From: Parastagonospora avenae f. sp. tritici 18332-5
Lineage: Eukaryota > Ascomycota > Dothideomycetes > Pleosporales > Phaeosphaeriaceae
Assembly: GCA_022559985.1 (NCBI GenBank)
Contig: JAFJTR010000081.1
Span: 1 to 64,000, forward strand
DNA length: 64,000 nt
Direction of reading: 5' to 3'
Of this stretch, positions 1 to 12,260 are shown in pieces. Within the stretch, counting starts at the first letter, position 1. Each line of letters starts with the position of its first letter. The position numbers and the translations under genes are program-made. The notes beneath the pieces are model-generated. The model made no database searches. It was not told the origin of the DNA and saw nothing but the letters and a program-made list of their open reading frames with translations.

Positions 1-685
1 ACTATATACTCCTGCACTAGCCCCTAAGGCGCGTGCAGAGGCTGATCATGTGATGATCAGGTGACTCGTACGATCACTCCAAATATTGGTATGAACACTA
101 CCTGTATTAAGAAAAACCCGAGTACGCCTTCTTACACGTAATCGTTGTTCGAGACAAGACAGAGTATGCGACTTCTGCACGCATCGCACAAGAACTTAAC
201 CAACTAGAAAGCACACATACCACCACTGACAACAATCTGCAAGAACATACATCCTATCATGCAAAACAGCCGCTCAGCACCCCTTAATCACATCTCACCA
301 CTACAAACAAGACGTCGTGATGTTCGTATGCGATGCAATCAAACACCAAGTGCACGACCTACACACATCCCATCAATCAAACCTTACCACCATCATCATC
401 ACTACAAAGTTCCAACTCCACGAACCTCTTCAAGAAGCGAAATGACATAAAATGGTCATTGAAGTAATTAAGATAAAACTAAAGACTATGCGTCTTTCCA
501 TACGCAAACATGACCCATCCTAAATAAAAAGAGAGATTGATGATTTGGCTCAGCGCTTGAGCGATATGGACAAAAACATTCTAAAAGACGTCTATGCAGC
601 GCGTGCGTCCCGCAAAATTGGGGTGATTACAAAACAGAACAAAACAGAAAAAAAAACATATACAGGCTTTCAAGATTTACACCTT
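1..685. other. intergenic, 3' side of ABC transporter
   Basis: No convincing gene is seen. The ORFs present are short and of low complexity (for example a 63-codon ORF at 259-450 with a His run). The stretch directly below the ABC transporter stop is A-rich on the + strand and probably holds its 3' UTR. Confidence 0.5.
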
Positions 686-3600
686 TTATTGTACAATCTC
701 GCGAGGCGGCGTCTTGTCACCGCCGGTGATGCTGGCGTAGCGCGTGGCGTCGGTGGTAATCTCTTGCTTCTCGTGCGAGCTGCCGACGCGGCTGGGCTCG
801 TCGGAGACTGGCTGTGTGGCAGCGGGAGCAGAGGCTTTGTTGGCCTTCTTCTCCTTCTTGGGTTTGGGCATGCGGACGAGCCAGTAGAGGGCGAGGGCAC
901 CGAAGATGTTGAAGATGCAGTAAGCCCAGAGGATACCTTTTTGGTGTCAGTAATCTGCTTTCGGGGGTATGAGAGGCGTGATAAGGGGACTTACCAAAGT
1001 TGCGCCATGCCTGGCTGTAATCAGAAGAAATGGATGCGAGGAAGACGTTGGTGTCCTCGATGGAGCAGAAGCCACAGTTGCTGGTGGCGCTGGGATCGAC
1101 AAGATACCCACCAGACTTGTCCATGTAGTTCTGCATGTATTGCTGGCATGTCTGGCCCGATCGAGGCTCAAACCTGATCAACTCGCGGTCTGCGCATGTA
1201 ACGGAGCTGTTGGCAAGACCGACAGACAGCATGCCACTGACGAGATATGTAAACGGCGAAAGGCGGTACATGAAGATCCAGAACCTAGGGAATTGTGAAG
1301 GCTGCGACAGGACACCACAGAAGAGCAGACACATGGTGAACATCAAGTTGGCAATGTTACCGCCAGTCTCGGCTGATTCGACACCGGCAATGACCATGTG
1401 AGTGAAGGTGGAGGCAAAGAGCAAGAACATCAAGATGAAGAGGAAAAGCTGGAAACCGCGGAGGGTAACGGAGTCGGTGGGGATGGCGTTCGCATACAAG
1501 CCGATAGGGTAGTACCAGCAGAAGAAGATGACGACGGCCATGAGCGCATTCCAGGGAAGTTCGACGACGATGTTAGAGATCATAAAAGCCTTCCACGAGT
1601 ACGTCTTACTGGGCCGCTCACGGACCTCGTACAAGGCGCGCTGAGTGACGAAGTGAGGCATGATCTGCTGAACGATGTTACCGAAGATAGTCAGCAACAT
1701 GAAAATGCCAAACATCTGATTCGAGAGACCTTGTTGAGTGTTGGGCATCTGAAAGAGCGAGAAGCCGACGAAGAGGGCCGAAGAAGCGCAGAGAACAAAC
1801 TTGGAGTAGAGGTACGTCGGGGAGCGCCAGTACTGCTGGAACACACGGCGGGTTGTCTCGAGAAGCTGCTCCCCGAAAGGCGCGGCGAACTCACGGTAGG
1901 CTGCCTTGTCGTCACGCTTCTGGGCCGACATGGTACGTTGAAGTGCTTCTGCTTGTCCACGCTCAGACTTGAGCTCAGCAAGATGGCGTTTGACTTCGGC
2001 ATATTCGGGGGAGTTGCGCCAGGCCTGGTGCCAGTCGATGTCAGTATGCGAACCAGGAGCAGCACCGATGACTTCCAACATCCACTCGGCCGGGTTAGCT
2101 GAAGGCGGGCAAGGAGGTCCACCGTTGCGAACAAAGTAGTCGACGAGGATCTTGGAGTTGTTGCCGACGTCGCCGTAGTAAACAGTGCGTCCGCCCTTGG
2201 CGAGGAATAAGAGACGGTCGAAGCGCTGGAACAACATAGCGGAAGGTTGGTGAATAGTGCAGAGAATGGCTTGGCCGTTCTTCTTCAGCTTGTCAAGGAG
2301 ATCAAGAATGGCCCAGGACGTTTGACTGTCAAGACCAGAGGTAGGTTCATCCAGAAACAAGAGAAGAGCAGGCTTAGCAGCAAGCTCAACACCAATAGTA
2401 AGACGCTTGCGCTGTTCGACATTGAGACCTTCACCAGGCACACCGACGACAGCATCGGCATACTCAGTCATTTCAAGTAGCTTGATAACCTCTTGAACGT
2501 ACTCGATCTTCTCCTGGCGGGACACGTGGGCGGGTTGACGGAGAAGAGCAGAGAAGGTCAAGGCTTCGCGAACAGTGGAGGTAGACAAGTGGAGGTCTTG
2601 TTGCTGTGCGTAACCAGTCTTGCGCTGGAAAGAGTCGTCGCGAGGCTTGCCGTCGACAAGCATCTCGCCACTAATGACACCCATAGTAGTGCGTGTAGCC
2701 AAGCAATCGAGGAGAGTAGTCTTTCCAGCACCAGAAACACCCATAAGAGCAGTGAGTGTACCAGGCTTGACCCAGCCGTCAACGTGATCGAGAATGCGGC
2801 GATCTTGCTTCTTAATCTTGATGTCGTAGCACACATCCTCCCATTGGAAGATGGCGGTCTGGCGCTCAATGATGGCGATGTTGTCGTCGGAGTTGTCATA
2901 CTGAGTGGAAACTGTGCGGCCGGCAGCGGCGCCCTCCAAGTCGTCGGTGGATTTGCTCTTGGGAACATGGCGACCACGACGGAAAACAAGCACCTCGCCC
3001 TTGGATTTGGCAGCTGTGATGTATTCGGTTGCGACAAGGTAAGCGCACATCAGCACGATGCAGAAAGCCCAGAGGATACCATAGTTGCGCCATTTGTGTG
3101 ATGCCTTGTAGTTGAAAGAAGTTTCGATAAAGGCGTCACCAGACACAAAGCTTTGGCCGGGGACAGATCCAGCGGCCATACACGCAACGTTCACGCTGGC
3201 AATAGTGTCGTAGCCGGGACCCGAGGGGACGAATTGGTTGCATGTGAAGTTACGGTTGGTGAACTCGTTGACCATGAGGGACTCGAAACCATAGCTGACC
3301 GGGTTAATGTATCTGATCCACTTGGACCACCCACGCATGTAGATAGGAGGAATCGTGAAACCAGTGTACATGACAAGACCGAGAATCAGGACAGCGGCGG
3401 GCGCCAATGCCTGGACAAGTGATCGAGAAAACGCACCGATGGAACGGAAGAACATGGACATGACCAACGTGAGGGTAAACGAGACCAACACGAAGAAGAA
3501 GAACGGGCCAGGTTCGCGGCGTAGATTAGTCATGAAGTACAGGACCAGGTTGAAAGTGATTGAGTTGACGACCTTGTAAGGCATGTCTGTCAACATGCTT

Positions 3601-5468
3601 GCGAATGCCTCGGCTGACGGGTGGTAGAGCGCATATCGTGAATGCTTCTCGACGATGGGGCGTTGGGCGTACAATGTCAAGATCTCGAGGGCGGAACCGA
3701 AGGCGTTCATCAGGATAGCGAAGAAGAGGAGGGCGGAGCGGAGCTGGAAAGTCTGGCTGGTGGAAGGCAGGTTGTAGAAGATGGAAGAGACGATGAGAGC
3801 CATGATAGAGTTAGCAACCAGCTGGGTGATGGTGATGCTGGGATCGGCCTTCAACCGCACAAAGCCTCGCCATAGGCAGAGCTTCACCTGTTGCCCGTAG
3901 GACAGTGTGTACGGAGACTTCTCACGCTGACCACGGGCTTGCTGAGCTTTGCGTGACTCTGCAAACTTCTGAGCGTATTCTCCACCGAGCGGGTACTTCT
4001 GCTCGTAAGCTTCTATTTGTGCCAATAGAGCTGCGCGTTCCTGCGACTCATTCCATCGCTGCGCAAACTCATCTGGTGTGCGAGGAACGCGATCCTCAAA
4101 TCCGGGCCGAACAACACGCTCGAGAGCGCTGGTCATGGAGGTAAGGAAATCGGCGTCGGTCTGACGAGCGGGGCATTCGAAACCCATATTGATGAAGTAT
4201 TGCCTTGCCTCGGTGGTCTTGCCGAAGTAAATTTGTCGGCCTTCGTAGAGGACAAGGGCCTTGTCAAACAGGTCATAGGCAGCTTGCGGGGCTTGGTAGA
4301 TGGCAACGCAGGCTGTGGTACCGCTGATCTCGGTTTCCATGCGAAGGGTCTTGCAAAACTCGATGGCGTTGGCAGAATCGAGACCGCGTGTGGAGTTGTC
4401 CCAAGCCTGGAGGGGCGCTCTGCTGAGTGAGGCCTCTGCAATGGTCACACGTTTTCGCTCTCCACCCGACACACCGCGGATGAAGTCGTTGCCCACACGA
4501 GTGTTGAGAGTGTGGGAAATGCCGTAGAGTGCCATGATGACATCACGCTGGTGCTCGGCGTATTGCTTGACACTGACACCGCCAGGGATGTTACGTGGTC
4601 GACGAGCCTGCGCAGCAAAGTAGAGTGTCTCGCCAACCGTCATAGCTGGGAAATGAACATCAACTTCAGCGGTGTAGATAGCTTCGCCGCGGTAGTTCTC
4701 GTTCATCAACTCCGCACTGACGCCTTGGTAGTTGATGTGCGACTCCTTGTCCACGTAGAAACCGTGGGTCTCGCCGGTGATGGTTTTCAAGAAGGTAGAA
4801 CAACCAGAACCAGGAGGACCCAGTACAACGAGCATCTCGCCGGCCTCAACAAGACCATCGCAGTTCTGCAAGATTTCGATCTTGCGGCCCTTGTCTCCCC
4901 TCAGCCGCTTGAACATGCCCGGACCTTCGAGCCAGATGTTGCCAACACTCTTTTGGTAGTCGGTCTCCGCACCGAATCCGTGAACGTTGAGGTTGCGGAA
5001 CGATACACCGGCTGTCCTGGTAGGGCCAGCGTTCTCGTCCTCGAGCTGCATGTTGAGCATGGCTTTGGTCCAGGCGCGAGCATTGAAGTTCTCTCCATTG
5101 GGATCAAGAGCTGAACCGGCGGGCGCATGAAATGGGTTTTGGCCAGCGGCCGTAGCGTGACTTTGGGTAGTCAATCTCCTGGCGAGTTGGTGGACCTCCT
5201 CCTCCCTCCTGGCGGTCTCTTGGGCCTCTTCTGCGGTTTCATTGGCGCTGCGGTATGATTGTCTTCGTGCGTCGTTGTGCCTCTTGCTCTGCGGTGATCC
5301 GTCACCCGTTGGTGCTATGGTCGAAGCGTCGGAATCTGAAATCTCTCGTTCATATTCGGAAGTGCGCGACTGGTTAGATGGGTGGTTGGCCATGTCCTGG
5401 TTTGGGGCGCCGGTATGGGCAGCCTCGCGGTCGTAATTGTTCACGGCGAGGTTGCCGACCGGGTTCAT
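686..5468 (-). CDS. PDR-type (ABCG) ABC multidrug transporter
   Basis: This is a full-length fungal pleiotropic drug resistance pump, 1574 aa, expected in the plasma membrane exporting xenobiotics with ATP. The order is NBD1-TMD1-NBD2-TMD2. Walker A1 (GPPGSGCSTFLK, near residue 217) has Cys where Lys is usual, and Walker B1 is followed by NSTRGLDS. The NBD1 signature is VSGGERKR. NBD2 has a canonical Walker A (GVSGAGKTTLL, near residue 908), the degenerate signature LNVEQRKR and LFLDEPTSGLDS. This asymmetric site pattern is typical of PDR pumps. Two exons: 5468-995 and 936-686. The intron at 937-994 (GTAAGT...AAG) restores the conserved C-terminal helix (GILWAYCIFN) and a Lys-rich tail. I chose the ATG at 5468 because the frame upstream offers only a GTG. 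Drug specificity cannot be read from sequence. Confidence 0.95.
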
Positions 5469-7953
5469 GGTGGGCGAAGAAGCTATCACCCCTAGCTTGT
5501 TGTCGGTGCTATCCGGGGAAATGGTACTACAAGAAAAGCAAAGATATTATTAAAGTTTGATACAAGTAAGGGATGTCGAGAAAGGGCACTGCAGACAGCT
5601 ATTATAAATGAGGGGCGCGGCGTCCGGTAAATGTAGGAGCAGGCAGCTAATGAATTACGGCCTGGCCGCCCCAAGGAAGGAATTTGGTCCAGCGGCGGCG
5701 GACAGAGGGCTTGGCCTGCGCTGCGACGGCAGGCGGATGGCCTGCTGTCCGGGCGCTGGAGCTCGCTTGCGTCTATGGCGTGGCCTGATGCGGCAAGTCG
5801 AGAATGTCGGATACGGCGTATACGCTGCCGAGAATGAATACGCACTAATCAGCTCCAGTTGTGTGCGATGCCCCCCGTTCGTTTCGACTCATCGTGAATC
5901 GTGAATCTAGCGGCCCGAGCTGCGACTGACATTTGCTGGGGCAGCTTGTCGTCGAGCGGCTCCCCGTATTCCATGGCGATGCAGCGTGTGCTGCGACCGC
6001 CCCCAGCTACCGGAACTCAGGGTCATGTACGCTGTGGTCCGGCATACATGTCTCTGTGAGGCCGCGGAGGATTGGCGATATCAGCCGGCCGGTCTCTTGT
6101 GTACCGTAGCGAGCAGATCTGGTCCGAGGAAGTCCAAAACGACTCGCTAGGTGTAATTGGACGTGCAACAGCGCCACAGACTCGACATGCAATCTCCCAC
6201 CGCTGTGGTCACTCTCCTGCGAGGCTGTACGAAGTACTGTTTGCCTGTTCTTTTTTCGTTGACGTCGCCCACACAGTCGCAGGCGCTCAACGGGCCGATG
6301 GTGACTTCATCCTGTCGCAATCTGCAGGGCGGCCATTCACACCCAGCGCAATACGCGTACCCAGAGATGCAGAATCAGCCTTCAGAACCCCAGGCATTCC
6401 GGTTGCGGACGAAAAACGCGCCTCAGAATCCAGGGGCATTTTGGGAAGTGGGGAGTATGGGCCCGCCAGGGCGGCGTGCATTTCATGGCATGTCGCCATC
6501 CCGGCTGTTCTTGCCTCTGCGTCTTACTTAGCGTCTGGCGGATGCACCCAGGCTCCGGTGCCGACGACCACCACCTTATACTCAGCCTTATCAAGCCCGG
6601 CAGCGCAAGCATGTAAAGACATCCGGTCCCTCTATTTTCGCATCCTAGCGCGAGCATTCGTATTCATGTCTGATGGACGCCTATCCGGTTGCTGCGGGTG
6701 CTCCAGTTCCGAATCCCGACAGCTCATTACACGACTTCACCCCATAATAAACAACGTTGAACGGACGAACGCTGCCCTCTTCGCCGTCAGTCATCTACCC
6801 TTACAGGACCGTGCACCGACTTCTCCACGCCCGCATTAGTACAACCCGAAATACCTTCCACAGCTGGAGGACCCATGGCCACGAATATGTGTACCCTATC
6901 GGTACTCCAACCAGTCCCACGGACGAGCCCCAAGATCCCTCCTCTCCATCATGGTCCTGAAAACACTCGACCGATGTAGGCTAAAAAAACGACAAGCGAT
7001 GCCAGTCTGGCATGCATCGCTGACCGAAGACCGCAACCCCTCAGCACACACTCACCCCTCCTTGATTCGAACCAGCACTACACTGCTCCCCTCTTGACTC
7101 TGATCATCACTATACAGCGAACTCTATTTCCTCGCGTGCACTCTGCCCTGTCGCAGAGCCTCGGACACACATGAACGCAGGAGCATTTTCATGTACACTC
7201 ACGTGACAACGCACCCAACGCCCCACCCGCCCGGGTACATCTGGAAATCTTTCTCACATATTAACCAACCATTCCTGCCTCCGATCAATACCTAGAAGAA
7301 CCCACAATATCCGTCTCCCACAGACCCAGTAGAAGCCTGCGCACTGTCCGGATCGCTGATGCGCCGTTACCCGCGCCTGCCGGTGTTGGGTGGAGCGTAA
7401 GCGCTACGCAGCGGATAGGCTTATTGCAACGACGCCGGTCTTAGGGGCATATATTGTGTACCCACAAGCTAGTTAAGCAGCGACTTTGACGACGCTGATT
7501 GTGAGACGGTACGGGTGAGGTAATCTGGGAATTTGTGTAGAGCTGAACTGCAGTCATGAGTCGAATGTGCCATGACTGCAGGCCTTGGCGTAAGAATGTT
7601 TGATGCGTCAAAAGGAAAGGTAAGATGGAGCAAGCTGATTCTGTAGTTGTGTCAAATGAGACTCGTGCACTTGGGGAGTCGAACATAATACTGTGGTCAT
7701 GTTTCATTGTAGCAGCTCAAAGCGCTGAATATCATTGAGGAAATAATAGACCGTTCTCTTCGTTTCCTGTCCATTGCTATGCATCCATTTTCCCCATCGT
7801 ACCCAAATTCCCTTCCAACCTCGCAAGCTCGCGGCGGAAAGAAATGCATAAACAATAAAACCGCGCCTGAAATATGCCCCTGCGCTCCAACGTGAAAAAC
7901 TGCATAAAATCGAAACTCCCAAATATCGCAGCCCAGCGCAAAGTGCGCCTGTT
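5469..7953. other. intergenic 2.5 kb, ABC transporter promoter and F-box gene 3' side
   Basis: No gene is supported. The longest ORF (6072-6839, +) starts without ATG, lacks any recognisable domain and overlaps other ORFs in all frames. The right-hand end should contain the 3' UTR of the F-box/WD40 gene and the left half the ABC transporter promoter. One CCGCGGA site is listed separately. Confidence 0.5.
6061..6068 (-). promoter_or_regulatory. candidate Zn2Cys6 / PDRE-like site
   Basis: The minus strand reads TCCGCGGC, seven of eight bases of the yeast PDR element TCCGCGGA. It lies about 0.6 kb upstream of the ABC transporter ATG. A single imperfect CGG palindrome can occur by chance, so this is only a candidate. 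Confidence 0.2.
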
Positions 7954-10659
7954 CTAGAACGAATCCCCAAAGAACTGGCTCGCAAGGATAATGTCTTTGT
8001 CGTTATGTGCAAAGTCCCAGCCAACGATCGTCGGATCTTGGCTACAGCAGATGATCCTGCGCGCGTCGAATTGGAGCTTGAAGACGCGTGAGTTGGTGCC
8101 TTGGTTGTTCAGTGGGCCGGCGAGGGGGTGCGGATGGTGGTGGTGATGTCCATGGTGGTGATGATGCGGCGCTGCGCCTTGTGCAGCTGGTGCGGCTAGT
8201 TGTGCAGGGTTTGCGGCCGCTTGAGCAACTGCTGTGGGTGCCGTGGTCGCGTTTGTGGTAGTGGTCGTGACGTTGGCGTTAGTGCCATACGCGGCTTGCG
8301 AAGCTGCATGAAGCGCTTGTGCTTGTTGGGCGAGATTGTGTGCTGCCTGCGCTTGTGCCTGTGCCTGCTGGGCGAGGGCTTGGAAGTTGTTTTGAGGCAC
8401 AGCTTGAGCCTGTGGCTGGTTGTTCTGCGGCTGATTCTGGTTTGCTGGAGCAGCATTTGCTTGTGGGAGAACGGCGGGTCGCCTAGGTCGACCTCCTGCG
8501 TTCCTAACGGCTTCATTCTGGTACAAGGTTTGTGCCTTTTCCCATGCTCCGTCAGGTCCGCGTTTCCAGATGATGACGGTCTCGTCGTAGGAACCGGAAA
8601 CAATGCGGGCCCACTTACTTCCACCTCCGCCAGGTGGAAGCTTTGCGCCATAGGCAAATATAGCCTTCGGATCTCTTGACCCTGCGTTCCGGGCTCGCCG
8701 CTGGTTCTTGTTCAGAACATTTGAGACGAGACCCCTATTCTGCGCATCGAAAAAGTTCCGGTCTACCGCTCGTGCCTGTGCCTCAAGCTCTTCTTCGTTG
8801 CCTGGAAGATCGCCGAACTGAGCTTGCACAGTACGAACGAGGCTAGTGTGGCCCTGTAAACAGGCAACTTCGGCCCCGGTTGCTTGGTCGAATATGCGCA
8901 CGGTTTCGTCCGAACTGCCACTGACGATCCGGCGGCCATCGAACTGCACACATGCAATACCCTTGCTATGACCCGAGAAGGTCCGTATACAAGCGCCTGT
9001 CCGAACATTCCATACTTTGACACTGCGGTCTCCCGATGCTGATACTATGTTTCCACCCAAAATTTGAATCGCGTTTACAGCTGCACCGTGACCTTCTAGA
9101 GTCATGATGAGACTGTACGGAAGCAAGGGCTTCATGTACAGATGCTGGCTCTCAACATATTCTTGCATGTTAATGATGTATGACGGAAATTTTGCTGCGG
9201 ACTTCAGTGTCGATGAAGGATAGGTGTCATCAGTAGGCATAATCTCCGTACGATTCCACACTTTGATCGTCTTGTCTTTTGAGCAAGTGACCAAGTACCG
9301 GTCGTCGAACTTCAGGTTCAAGACAGACTCGGAATGCGCCTTCTCAATCTCCTTGATGATGCGCCCAGTAGAGAATCGCCAAAGAATGATTCTGCAGTCG
9401 GAGCCACCGGAGATGATGACATCTTGCCCAGGCCGCTCGTCAAACTGCAAACACAAAACTGAAGCCTCGTGGCCAGTGAGTGGTTGATGAATTAGGCGCT
9501 GGGTGTCGAGATTCCAGACCCTGATGGTCCGATCTCTGCTACCGCTGACTAGGTACTTCCCCGAGTACTGTATCGTATACACGCACTCGGTATGAGCTTC
9601 GTCTGGGTGATTAGGATGTGGAAGTTGGAAATTTGAAAATCGACCAGCATTCCAGTTGTCTTCGAGCCGTCGCTTTTGCTTGTACAGATATTGCCAGTTG
9701 ATTCTGGGCTCGGACCCAGGCAGTAATAATGATGGCTGTACTGGTACACCTGACAGATCAAAGTCAGCCGCTGATGAACTCCCGGCAGTAATCGACTTTC
9801 GCTCCTGTGTCTCAACGGGAGAGACGCTGTCGAAAGAGAGGCCCTCCATCCGATCTTCCGCCCGAACCGTGGGACTGTCATCGGCCTCGACGAGTCCATG
9901 TTGCTCGCTCCAGGAGGAGCTGCCGTCTGCGGTTTCTAGTATGCTGTTCCCTGATGGACCATCGCCGAACAATTGTCGCTCTCGCGCACGCTTCTTGCTC
10001 GAAGGCTTGTCGTATTCCACGTCTTCAGCGGCTCGTGGTCGCGTTTTACGCTCCTTTTCCTTACCCTCGACACGTCTCTGCTTTTGCTCTTCTTCGAATG
10101 CGCGCACCTGTGTAAAGTTGCTGTTCCATCCTTCCAGACGAAATAATAGCTTCCAGAGCGGGCTGTCCAACACGCGATTCCTCCACGCGCGCGAAAGCGT
10201 CGACGAGCGCAACAAGGTCTCTGGATTGAGATATGACAAGATTTGGAAGGTGATTTCGGGCGGGAGATGAAGTACGGGGTCGAGGTGGAGCAGTGGATTC
10301 AGCTTTTGCACGATTTCCGATATCGATGAGGTCCGTAACGAGCGCAGGATGGCATATGCAAATTCTAGGAATTGTTAGCTGGAAGCACCGCAACTAACCA
10401 AGTGCTACCCACCACTTCGCTCGCCCTCGCTCAGGGCCATGACCCAGTCTGGCAGGATGAATGGCGAGTCAGGCTGGATTCCATCGTCAGCCAGCCGCGA
10501 ATCGCCCATCATGACCATGTCGTTCCCACTTTGGCTGCGTGTCTCCTCGGAGTAGCCTTCGTCGAATCTGTTTGCGCTCATCGAGGACGCGGGGCGGAAA
10601 GGATGCATGTACGGCGGCCCGGAGAACTGGGCAGCAGGGCTCCCAAGTGGGCCGGCCAT
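7954..10659 (-). CDS. F-box / seven-WD40 protein, SCF substrate receptor (FWD-1/Slimb-like)
   Basis: This is a likely SCF ubiquitin-ligase receptor of 885 aa. The F-box begins near residue 115 (LPPEITFQILSYL). Seven WD40 repeats follow, each with a (V/I)SxSxDxxxxxW-type core. Between repeats six and seven is a long Gln/Ala-rich and His-rich insertion. The protein ends in a repeat with ICCSQDPTIVGWDF. Two exons: 10659-10413 and 10364-7954. The 48-bp intron (GTGGGT...CCTAG, branch GCTAAC) joins GEGERS to EFAYAIL without shifting frame. The long ORF alone would start at a GTG and lose about 100 residues. The architecture and C-terminus resemble Neurospora FWD-1, which targets the clock protein FRQ; this orthology is from memory and unproven. 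Sulfur-regulatory Met30/SconB and Cdc4 are alternatives. Confidence 0.88.
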
Positions 10660-12260
10660 GTTGGGTTGCAGCGGGGCTGATTGGTGTGGAAGGGGCAGTT
10701 GTTACGGGGCAGAGTTGTGGTTGCGATAATCGGCGTGGAGAGGGAAAATTATATGGGCGTGGTCATGGACTCTAGGGTGTTCGCCCTGTTGCCTGCGGGT
10801 CGCGAGTTCAGGTCATGTGGGTGAGAATGGCAGGGCGCGCGCAGATGATGGGAGCGCGAAAGGCAATGCGGGCGATTACTGTGGGAGTGCGCAGAGCCTG
10901 GGGTAGGTCGCGGTCGTGACGTGATTGAGCCTCGAGATTGAGATTCGAGAAGCATGTGGTTGTCGTCCCTTCCGCCTAGAGACCGTCCGAGCGCCCAATG
11001 TGGACCCCAGCTCACGACACCATATGTCACTAGCCGTAGCGGACAGGGCTAAGACAGACAAGACATGTGTGGGGAGCAGACGTCGGTACTGCACCTGCAT
11101 GTCTCTGTGCTCCTCAAGTCTTCACCCGTCAGTGTGGCATTGAAACAAGTAGGCTCTTTACATGTGCACGTCTGAGCGGGCTCGAGTTTCATGCGCTCCG
11201 ATGGCACTATGTCGCTATATTGCCCACCTTATGGCATATTGTCGGCAGCATTCAGCCAGCTATTGCAAGCTTCAGAACGGTCGAACGTCTTCAACGTCAC
11301 TGGCAAAGGGGAAATGTGGCTCGCATGAACTCATGCTGGGGAAATCCATATTATGAAGCCAGAATGCGGCGACTATCAGATACCTCGTCGGGGCTCGTCC
11401 TGCAAGCGCCGTTGATCAGACGACCTTAGCTGCTCCATCGCGGCAGCCAATACATGCTGCTCGAAGGGGTGATGCGAGGCGTGGCGCGTACATAGATGGG
11501 CGCCGCAGCGCCGACGATGCATGGAGCGGTGAGGTCGTTGGCCAAGGTGTTGCATATGGCGAGGTGATGGAGGGCGAGGTTGATTGTGATGTCCACGGAC
11601 CGTGCTGCGCGCAGGGCGATCACAGCCGAAATCGGGACTGGAGAAGGCGAATAGACGTTGCATCGTGACATGAGGGAGGTCACGGGCAGCGCAGCGGGAA
11701 TTGTGCGACCAAGCAGGAGGCGCAGAGGCTCTCGAGTACCTGTCAGGCAAACCTACTGCGCGGTGAAGTGCTGTAGTGAGCGGCAAACAGCGCAGGCCCA
11801 CGCGCCGTCCCTCTCGGACCGCGTCGGTGAACAGCGCCGCCAGTGCAGACCAGAGACCAGACAGTGAAGGGCAGCATTGAAGGGCGGGCCCTGGACAGTG
11901 GAGAGACGGCTAAACGTCAGGCATGAACAGTAAGGCTGGCGGCGGTCACGTGCAAGTGATGCAGCCCGACGATGGATGAAACGCCCCTATTGACATGTCG
12001 GCTTTGAGGGCCCGCGGCATCGCTCTGCAACCACACTGTCGCCGTCGCCTATCCCGCAGCCAGCTCCAGTACATAACCCGCCCGCTGCGCCATCGTGCAT
12101 CGTGCATCCGGCATCTGTCTGCAGCTCCTGGCATCGCCGTCCGACGCGTGCATAATCTGGCCTGGCCCGCCCGCGAGGTCTGCGGTGGAGACCCTGCCTA
12201 GCGATTAGCGCTTGGACTCGCTCTTGCCTATCCTGCACTGCAAGGAGATGAAGAACTAGC
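10660..12260. other. divergent intergenic region, F-box gene and CDC24
   Basis: This 1.6-kb gap separates head-to-head genes, so both promoters should lie here. Overlapping ORFs on both strands are short and of biased composition. I see no gene or RNA. Confidence 0.5.

Noticed and set aside
545..2102. Long plus-strand frames opposite the ABC transporter
   Set aside because: They are antisense shadows of a well-supported coding sequence.
6072..6839. 255-codon open frame between the ABC transporter and F-box genes
   Set aside because: It has no ATG at the start, no domain, and overlaps comparable frames on both strands.
7050..7085. Minus-strand GGTTCGAATC resembling a tRNA T-arm
   Set aside because: The flanking bases do not pair as a T stem and no cloverleaf follows.
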